Origin: Actinomycetes bacterium
GTDB taxonomy: Bacteria > Actinomycetota > Actinomycetes > Mycobacteriales > Mycobacteriaceae
Length of the DNA: 11,320 bases
Assembly (NCBI GenBank): GCA_022600695.1
Contig: JAHZJY010000155.1
Span: forward strand, 1 to 11,320
Direction of reading: 5' to 3'
Under the pieces are notes generated by a model. That model saw nothing but the letters and a program-made list of their open reading frames with translations, had not been told where the DNA came from and did not search any database. Shown one piece after another: positions 7,194-11,320 of the stretch. Made by a program: the position numbers and the translations under genes. Positions within the stretch are counted from its first letter, which is position 1, and each line of letters starts with the position of its first letter.

Positions 7194-7315
7194 GCCTTCA
7201 TCGCCCCGTAACCACAACATCATGTGCCTCAGGGTGGAGATAGATCCCATATTTTGTGTTCCCACCGGCGTGTCGCAGCCTAGTTGTCGGCGCTGTGTCC
7301 GACACTGAAGTCACC

Positions 7316-7345
7316 CGACGCCCCACCGCCGGCGTTGGGGTGTCG
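7316..7345. repeat. Hairpin, 10-bp stem, island leader
   Basis: CGACGCCCCA (7316-7325) pairs with TGGGGTGTCG (7336-7345) with one G-U pair as RNA and a 10-nt loop. There is no T run after it. It lies about 175 bp upstream of the DUF4417 start codon. Confidence 0.4.
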
Positions 7346-7420
7346 ACGATGGCCGACGCGAATGAGCGAAATCGACAGGTAGAGAAAAGAATTTGCCGAT
7401 TAAACACGTACCCGATGAGT

Positions 7421-7452
7421 GCTGGGTGGGCGCCTGCAAGCACCCACCCAGC
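7421..7452. repeat. Hairpin, perfect 10-bp GC-rich stem, upstream of the DUF4417 gene
   Basis: GCTGGGTGGG (7421-7430) and CCCACCCAGC (7443-7452) form a perfect stem with a 12-nt loop. It ends 67 bp before the DUF4417 start codon. It could be an attenuator, an mRNA-stabilising structure or an operator. No U tract follows, so a simple intrinsic terminator is unlikely. Confidence 0.5.
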
Positions 7453-7519
7453 CAATTCCGACGGCAGCAACCGTCGAAAACGCCCGATCAGCGCGGCAAA
7501 GCACAGAAGGGACCTTTGG

Positions 7520-8218
7520 ATGGTAACTCGCCACCCCCGTCTCCGTAGTAATGAAGGCCTCATCGAAGAGGTTCTCCGGACGCTCGTCATGGGCATGCCA
7601 CCGTGGTTCCCGCTCGGGACCGAGGTAGTTACCGACTATCAGATCCCGGTCTTGCCCCTCGTCCCAGTTGACGACCTGCCGACCGAGATGCTGGCCTACG
7701 ACAAGATCGGAAAGGCGACCCAACGCCGGCTTGTACTCGGGAACTTCTACGTCGACGAGAGGAAACTACGCCGATTGATCCGGAATCCGGAGCGGTTCAT
7801 CTCCCAGTTCGAAGGGCTCTGGGGGATCACGTCTCCAGATTTCTCAATCTGGGATGAGGCGCCGCTGCAATTTCGTGTCACGGCGACGTGGCTCAACCGG
7901 GCGCTCGGCCGACTGTTCGCCGACCATGGGATTCGTGTGGTGCCGAACCTGAGATGGTGTGATCACCGCGATTACGACCACTGCTTCGCAGGAGTTGCGT
8001 CGGGTTCTGTGGTCGCGATTTCTACCCACGGGCTGTGGCGAGTGGGGAAGCTCCGCCACGGTTTCATCCGGGGCCTGTACGAGATGGTTGATCGGCTCGC
8101 CCCGCCGGTAGTTATCCTCCACGGGACCGATCACCGCCACATTCGTCAGGCATTGGGTCCAGATGTCGAGGTCGTGCATTATCTGCCCGAACGTTCTCGC
8201 GTAAGGAGGGCTGCCTGA
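7520..8218 (+). CDS. DUF4417 domain protein, first gene of the island operon
   Basis: The product is 232 aa and resembles DUF4417, a family of unknown function that I recall mainly from phages, plasmids and genomic islands. Supporting stretches are SPDFSIWDEAP (105-115), VVPNLRW (140-146), GVASGSVVAISTHG (158-171), and YEMVDRLAPPVVILHG (187-202), in the family order. The frame is open back to 7256. ATG 7520 is chosen because AGAAGG (7505-7510) sits 9 nt before it, the upstream codons have no family resemblance, and two strong hairpins lie in that stretch. The stop is 1 bp from the GTG of the next gene, whose ribosome-binding site AAGGAGGG (8203-8210) is inside this gene. There is no signal peptide or membrane segment. 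Biochemical activity is unknown. Confidence 0.75.
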   Translation: MVTRHPRLRSNEGLIEEVLRTLVMGMPPWFPLGTEVVTDYQIPVLPLVPVDDLPTEMLAYDKIGKATQRRLVLGNFYVDERKLRRLIRNPERFISQFEGLWGITSPDFSIWDEAPLQFRVTATWLNRALGRLFADHGIRVVPNLRWCDHRDYDHCFAGVASGSVVAISTHGLWRVGKLRHGFIRGLYEMVDRLAPPVVILHGTDHRHIRQALGPDVEVVHYLPERSRVRRAA

Positions 8219-8219
8219 A

Positions 8220-8609
8220 GTGGGACCGCGAATCGGTGGCGGCGCAAATGTGCGGGCCCACAACGCAATCAAAGCGAGCATCGACCGGCTAGCCGATTAT
8301 TTCCCGCTATCGCCGGGCGGGTACTTCGGCGACCCCGGAAAGAGCAGCAAGGTTCGAACGATCTCCTCCGTGGACCCGTACGCCACGGCGGAAAAGTTCT
8401 GGCGGCTTCTCAAGGGAAACCTGACAGCTGTTCCTACCGCGAACGGGAATGGCTCGCGGGTCGATTTTCCTGATCTGTCCGTCGCCGTGTATCGGCGGAT
8501 CACGAGCACGAACGGTAGTCCCGGCGTGACGCTCACGATAAAGACCAGTGGGTTAGGCGTAACGGGTTACCAGCGAATCCATTTCATTAAGAAGGGCGCC
8601 GACAAATGA
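8220..8609 (+). CDS. Small basic protein, possible RNase-type toxin domain
   Basis: The product is 129 aa and strongly basic (about 18 K+R against 8 D+E by my count). I do not recognise a named family with certainty. The pattern F-W-R-L-L-K-G-N-L-T, then D-L-S-V-A-V-Y-R-R-I-T-S, G-S-P-G-V-T-L-T-I and a final Q-R-I-H-F-I-K-K recalls the C-terminal nuclease domains of polymorphic toxins, where a conserved Arg, Ser/Thr and His near the end form the active site. There is no secretion or delivery domain, so it would act inside the cell, like a toxin of a toxin-antitoxin pair. GTG 8220 is preceded by an excellent ribosome-binding site (AAGGAGGG, 9-nt spacing). It overlaps the next gene by ATGA. The toxin role is inference. 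Confidence 0.7.
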   Translation: MGPRIGGGANVRAHNAIKASIDRLADYFPLSPGGYFGDPGKSSKVRTISSVDPYATAEKFWRLLKGNLTAVPTANGNGSRVDFPDLSVAVYRRITSTNGSPGVTLTIKTSGLGVTGYQRIHFIKKGADK

Positions 8610-9184
8610 CATTCACCGCCAACTTTCACCTCACTGATGGTTCCCTCGCGGCTTTGCGGTCGCTGAAGGGAAAGCGCTGGCGACTAGCGACTGGTAAGCC
8701 CGCACCGGAAAAGCCGGGCCACTACTTCTCATGGGACGACGTCATCGTCGCGACCGACGCCGGCGAAGTTCGCATTCACACCGAATTGGCGGAGAGCGAT
8801 TTTGAAGGCTACTCCGAAGAGTACGGCCAATTATCAGTGCACAGGGACTCCGAAGGACTGGCCAAAGCTCAACGGGAGGGAAATGTCTATTTCCAACATG
8901 CGGGTGAGCAGATCACTGAGGTCTACGTGGTGCGGATCACCATCAGCCAGATAATGCACGGCGAGCCGACTTGGACCTACAGCAGCGATTGCGGCGTGAT
9001 CTTCCGCCTCACCGAAGGTGCTGCCGCAGTCTGCAAAATCGGTCACCATACCGATGCGCTTGACGTGTTCTTTGCCGATTCCGTCGAGGCGCTAGAGATC
9101 GACTACGGCTTCGACGAGTGGGACGTGGCCAACCAGTTAGGAGAAAGTTACGATTGTTCACACGAGCTGATTCAGATCAAATAA
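8606..9184 (+). CDS. Acidic protein of unknown family, possible immunity/antitoxin partner
   Basis: The product is 192 aa and acidic (about 32 D+E against 15 K+R by my count), with no signal peptide or membrane segment. I do not recognise its family. It is rich in aromatic residues and alternates beta-like stretches (ITEVYVVRITISQIM, CGVIFRLTEGAAAVCKIG) with acidic turns (YGFDEWDVANQLGESYDC). Its ATG overlaps the stop of the upstream basic 129-aa protein (ATGA, 8606-8609), the arrangement of obligate partners. Small basic protein followed by an acidic partner fits toxin-immunity or toxin-antitoxin pairs. An unrelated island protein is the alternative. Confidence 0.7.
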   Translation: MTFTANFHLTDGSLAALRSLKGKRWRLATGKPAPEKPGHYFSWDDVIVATDAGEVRIHTELAESDFEGYSEEYGQLSVHRDSEGLAKAQREGNVYFQHAGEQITEVYVVRITISQIMHGEPTWTYSSDCGVIFRLTEGAAAVCKIGHHTDALDVFFADSVEALEIDYGFDEWDVANQLGESYDCSHELIQIK

Positions 9185-9260
9185 GCCGCTAGACCGATTG
9201 CCGCGCTATCCCGTGCGCAATGCAAATCGCACCTTGGGCGGCGTGAATAAGTGGGCAGGG

Positions 9261-9278
9261 GACTGGACTGCACCAGTC
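9261..9278. promoter_or_regulatory. Hairpin just upstream of the small ORF's ribosome-binding site
   Basis: GACTGG (9261-9266) and CCAGTC (9273-9278) form a perfect dyad with a 6-nt loop. It ends 2 bp before GAGGGAGG (9281-9288). It may control translation of the 49-codon ORF or mark the end of the upstream operon. Confidence 0.35.
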
Positions 9279-9292
9279 ACGAGGGAGGCAGT

Positions 9293-9442
9293 ATGTCAAT
9301 CAGTTGCCGTTACATCGGCGACGGGTTCGTTCGGGTTCGAGTCAACGACGGCGAGGAATTCGCGGTTCACTGCAGCCGCTGGCGTGATCGGCAGCAGCGG
9401 CACTCAATCATCGCGGCTGAGTGCTGTGCCACTAGCGAGTGA
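9293..9442 (+). CDS. Small hypothetical protein (49 aa)
   Basis: A 49-aa ORF starts at ATG 9293 with a strong ribosome-binding site, GAGGGAGG (9281-9288), 4 nt upstream. The product begins MSISCRYIGDGFVRVRVNDG and has a compact beta-rich look, then a basic stretch (RWRDRQQRH). Cysteines and histidines at C5, H26-C27 and C44-C45 could bind metal, but the spacing matches no motif I know. It lies 108 bp after the acidic protein on the same strand and converges on abiEii. It may be the last gene of the operon. Coding is supported mainly by the ribosome-binding site. Confidence 0.5.
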   Translation: MSISCRYIGDGFVRVRVNDGEEFAVHCSRWRDRQQRHSIIAAECCATSE

Positions 9443-9534
9443 ATTGAATCCTTGATCTGTTCCAAGCCGATCGGCAGTCGCGGCACTGGCGGTGTCTTCG
9501 TGTCGGCGCTTGTGCAACACGATCCGCGGGGACC
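9443..9534. other. Convergent intergenic gap
   Basis: These 92 bp separate the small plus-strand ORF from the minus-strand abiEii. A short dyad GGACC/GGTCC (9530-9534 and 9542-9546) overlaps the abiEii stop. I see no stem followed by a T run, so no clear intrinsic terminator for either direction. Confidence 0.3.
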
Positions 9535-10386
9535 TCACTCGGGTCCATGGGCGAAGACGGAGTCGATGATATTGGTGACAAGGTTGATCTGTTCGTCGAG
9601 GGTTTCTTCGCAAACTGACTCAAGTTTTTCTTTGCGGCGCCACGCAGCCCACTTCGCTTGTGCCACTGCACCATAACCGACGAGATGCGGTGCGATAGAT
9701 TCAAGGGTGACACCGCGGTGGCGGGCAACGGCCCGCGCCGAGCGAAGTAATGCGTTGGGGTCGATTCCGTGGCCGGCCAGTTGGACGATGTCGACGTAGT
9801 CGCGCCAACGCGTGCTTGCGATTCCGCGTTCGAGAATGGTGACGGCTTTCTCGGCGATGGTGGTCTCAGGTGCGTAGCCGAGAAGCGAGATCGGGTTGCC
9901 GAGTACCCGGTCGAGTGTGACCAGTCGTGGTGGTGGCACCATCGGATCTCCGGTGGATACGTCCCAGACTGCGGTTCCTGCCCACGGTCCGATCTCCGCG
10001 GTGACCCGTACGCGGAAGGCCGGGTAGTCAGCTTCTTCTCGGATCTCCTGGGTGCTGATCGTGTCGGTGTCGAACACGACCCCATCGTTAGCCTCAATGG
10101 CGGCGATGTCTCGGACGACCCGGACCAGATGTTCAGCGGTGACGTCGGCACTGATGGCGTTGGAGTCGGCATCTCTTGTCGGACGCCGCGCTCCGTAGGC
10201 GGCCAGCAGAACCCCGCCTTTGAGTATGAATTGTCCGTGGTGAGTGGTGCGGGCCAGGCGGTCAAGGAAGGACTCAAGTGTGTGCCGAATCAGGTACTCC
10301 TGCGTCGGTGCGTTGCCGCCGCTCTTGGCCGCTCTCGAACGTGCGGCAGCTTGGATCTCGCGGAACGCTGCCCCACCCGTAGTCAT
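9535..10386 (-). CDS. abiEii: AbiEii/MenT-type nucleotidyltransferase toxin (type IV TA)
   Basis: The product is 283 aa, the usual size of AbiEii-family toxins. It is a DNA polymerase beta-like nucleotidyltransferase. The nucleotide- and metal-binding motif is K56-G-G58 followed by R68-P-T-R-D72-A-D74. D142-V-S-T-G-D147 is the next conserved acidic strand. AEKAVTILERG (E179-K180) and R193-W-R-D196-Y-V-D199 are the later family motifs. Mycobacterial MenT relatives add nucleotides to tRNA acceptor ends and block aminoacylation; GTP or CTP use differs between members and cannot be read here. ATG 10386 overlaps the antitoxin stop (ATGA) and is preferred to an upstream extension lying within the abiEi coding region. 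All key residues are present, so it should be active. Confidence 0.93.
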   Translation of the reverse strand: MTTGGAAFREIQAAARSRAAKSGGNAPTQEYLIRHTLESFLDRLARTTHHGQFILKGGVLLAAYGARRPTRDADSNAISADVTAEHLVRVVRDIAAIEANDGVVFDTDTISTQEIREEADYPAFRVRVTAEIGPWAGTAVWDVSTGDPMVPPPRLVTLDRVLGNPISLLGYAPETTIAEKAVTILERGIASTRWRDYVDIVQLAGHGIDPNALLRSARAVARHRGVTLESIAPHLVGYGAVAQAKWAAWRRKEKLESVCEETLDEQINLVTNIIDSVFAHGPE

Positions 10387-10940
10387 GTCAGCATCTGCAG
10401 TGCCTGCAGGACTGGGGATTTCGCGCGCGGAAGACGAGATGCCATCTCGATCAACCGAGCTGGTTTGCCGCCCCGACGAAGCCACTCCCGCAGTGCGTCG
10501 CGGGCCAGTTCGTATCCGACTCCGCTGCGGAGGCGAAACGCGTCAGCGATCGAGCGTTCGGGGGAGTAGATCCCGATCTTCTGCGTCGACCCTGCAATCG
10601 CGATCTCGTTGCGTCCGATGTCGAATGTCCCACGATCGAAGTGATGCCACGCGATCGCTCCAGTGCTCGCTGGCGTTCTCGAACCGCGGGGGATCGCTAC
10701 ATCCAGTGCGGCGGGGATTGCGTCGGTCAGGTCGTGATGGGCGAGGGCAGAGGTCAGGCAGATCGTGGCATCGTGGCGTCGGGTGGCGGCCTCGAGTTGG
10801 TCCCAGTCGGCGGTGGGAGCATCGTCCGGCAGGTAGATGCCGCGGGCGATTCGTTGTAACCGGCCAGCATTCGCCTCGCGGTAGAGAGCGTTGCGCGACA
10901 TGCCGGCCTGCGCGGCGGTGCCCGGCGTCAGGATCTTCAT
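10383..10940 (-). CDS. abiEi: AbiEi-type antitoxin / autorepressor
   Basis: The product is 185 aa. The N-terminal winged-helix domain, P6-G-T-A-A-Q-A-G-M-S-R-N-A-L-Y-R-E, is followed by G-R-L-Q-R-I-A-R-G-I-Y-L (26-37), typical of AbiEi antitoxins. The C-terminal part, with TSALAHHDL, IGIYSPERSIADAFRLR and an Arg-rich helix, is the antitoxin domain. ATG 10940 is chosen because GGAAGGGGG lies 8 nt before it; the in-frame GTG at 10949 abuts that run and would have no spacer. It is the first gene of the operon and overlaps abiEii by ATGA. AbiEi proteins repress their own promoter through inverted repeats, and such a repeat lies at 10974-11007. Neutralisation in AbiE systems does not need toxin contact (type IV). 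Confidence 0.92.
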   Translation of the reverse strand: MKILTPGTAAQAGMSRNALYREANAGRLQRIARGIYLPDDAPTADWDQLEAATRRHDATICLTSALAHHDLTDAIPAALDVAIPRGSRTPASTGAIAWHHFDRGTFDIGRNEIAIAGSTQKIGIYSPERSIADAFRLRSGVGYELARDALREWLRRGGKPARLIEMASRLPRAKSPVLQALQMLT

Positions 10941-10973
10941 GGATTTCACCCCCTTCCAGATAGGCGTGACACG

Positions 10974-11007
10974 AAACGTCTACAGATAACAATAGCTGTA
11001 TACGTTT
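10974..11007. promoter_or_regulatory. Inverted-repeat operator of the abiE operon
   Basis: AAACGTCTACAG (10974-10985) and CTGTATACGTTT (10996-11007) form a 12-bp inverted repeat with one mismatch around a 10-bp AT-rich spacer. It lies 34 bp upstream of the abiEi start. The spacer contains the likely -10 element, so binding by the AbiEi winged helix would shut off the promoter, as shown for AbiEi in streptococci. Confidence 0.75.
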
Positions 11008-11017
11008 AGTCTCGCCA
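10989..11017 (-). promoter_or_regulatory. Candidate abiE promoter
   Basis: On the minus strand TATTGT (10994-10989) fits TANNNT, with a weak TGGCGA (11017-11012) 17 bp upstream. Transcription would start near 10982, leaving a leader of about 40 nt with the GGAAGGGGG ribosome-binding site. The -35 match is poor. Confidence 0.5.
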
Positions 11018-11054
11018 GCCTGATCGCTTGGAGGCCGTCGGGGGTGAAACCGCC

Positions 11055-11073
11055 TGGGACCAATTTGGGACCA
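11055..11073. repeat. Right copy of the end-proximal double TGGGACCA repeat
   Basis: TGGGACCAATTTGGGACCA is two perfect TGGGACCA octamers on an 11-bp period (one helical turn). It lies 106 bp inside attR and matches 7036-7054 in 17 of 19 positions. The region 10950-11179 otherwise holds only the abiE promoter and operator. Confidence 0.55.
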
Positions 11074-11179
11074 CACGTTATACGCGCTCCTGAACGACCT
11101 GCACGTTCATGCACGATCCGCGTACCCCGAATAACGCGCATACCGGGCGTGAGCAGGAACAACGTGCCAGCCCCACTTC

Positions 11180-11222
11180 CTGGGGGTCAAGTGGTCGCAG
11201 GTTCAAATCCTGTCAGCCCGAC
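11180..11222 (+). repeat. attR: second copy of the tRNA-Pro 3' half
   Basis: This is a 43-bp exact copy of 6923-6965. It is followed by CAGGTCAG, so this copy reads GACCA and keeps the encoded CCA of the original chromosomal tRNA gene. The preceding island bases, CCACTT (11173-11178), partly restore the anticodon-stem dyad with AAGTGG (11189-11194), but no full tRNA is present. Confidence 0.92.
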
Positions 11223-11266
11223 CAGGTCAGAGCATATTTCTACGGTCCCGTGCGATCAGTGTGCGA

Positions 11267-11320
11267 TCAGCCGTTCACCTCGACCCACAGCCGGCGCAGC
11301 CGGGCCACACCACCCTCACC
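11267..11320 (-). CDS. Possible C-terminal end of a minus-strand gene (partial)
   Basis: One minus-strand frame stays open from the window edge to a TGA at 11269-11267 and encodes 17 residues ending R-L-R-R-L-W-V-E-V-N-G. The composition looks like coding sequence of a high-GC organism, but the stretch is too short to identify or to prove. It would be the core gene next to the original tRNA-Pro locus. Confidence 0.3.
   Translation of the reverse strand, partial: GEGGVARLRRLWVEVNG

Noticed and set aside
7256..7519. N-terminal extension of the DUF4417 protein from 7256
   Set aside because: The frame is open, but the residues look unlike the family, two strong hairpins lie in the region, and AGAAGG at 7505-7510 fits a start at 7520.
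9432..10277. Second minus-strand frame overlapping abiEii, and long plus-strand frames opposite abiE
   Set aside because: abiEii has all its family motifs and a coupled start; the other frames show low-complexity Ser/Pro/Arg composition and no motif.
10980..11162. Minus-strand ORF near attR with G-P-K-L-V-P, a possible integrase remnant
   Set aside because: It has no tyrosine-recombinase catalytic motif and overlaps the abiE operator; the short tail alone is not evidence of an integrase. It is kept only as the repeat finding.

Overview
The window is high-GC actinobacterial DNA, most likely from Mycobacterium/Mycolicibacterium. The first four genes (uppP, a histidine phosphatase, a DUF3090 protein and an SCO1664-family protein) follow the order Rv2136c-Rv2135c-Rv2134c-Rv2133c of M. 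tuberculosis. A 13E12-type (DUF222/HNH) gene with a mycobacterial LexA box follows. This placement rests on recalled gene order and protein motifs; no database search was possible.

Region 1 (1-6890) is chromosomal core. A plus-strand run (uppP, phosphatase, DUF3090, SCO1664 family) has short gaps and a 4-bp GTGA overlap between the last two. A minus-strand run then follows (listed here in map order): a 13E12 HNH protein that has lost the heart of its HNH motif, a nitroreductase, and a baeRF-type protein. A plus-strand TauE/SafE-family membrane protein is divergent from the baeRF gene.

Region 2 (6891-6964) is an intact tRNA-Pro gene (anticodon GGG). Its 3' half, from the anticodon loop to one base past the discriminator, recurs exactly (43 bp) at 11180-11222. 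The two copies bound a 4.26-kb insertion, the usual footprint of a tyrosine-recombinase element at a tRNA gene. The chromosomal copy at the right end keeps an encoded CCA (GACCA). The copy now completing the tRNA reads GACAA, so integration removed the encoded CCA.

Region 3 (6966-11179) is the island. It has no integrase, excisionase or replication gene that I can find. It starts with about 550 bp of hairpin-rich non-coding DNA, including a 22-bp near-copy (19/22) of the tRNA-Pro anticodon arm. A tightly coupled plus-strand operon follows: a DUF4417 protein, a small basic protein that may be a toxin domain, and an acidic partner overlapping it by ATGA. A 49-codon ORF lies after that. On the minus strand is a type IV toxin-antitoxin pair (AbiEi/AbiEii, related to mycobacterial MenA/MenT) with a 12-bp inverted-repeat operator centred on its likely -10 element. 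Near both ends lies a double TGGGACCA motif that may be recombinase arm sites or a remnant.

The island therefore looks like a small, non-autonomous defence or toxin-antitoxin cassette at tRNA-Pro. It would depend on an integrase supplied in trans, or has lost its own. After attR only the last 17 codons of a minus-strand gene may be visible.
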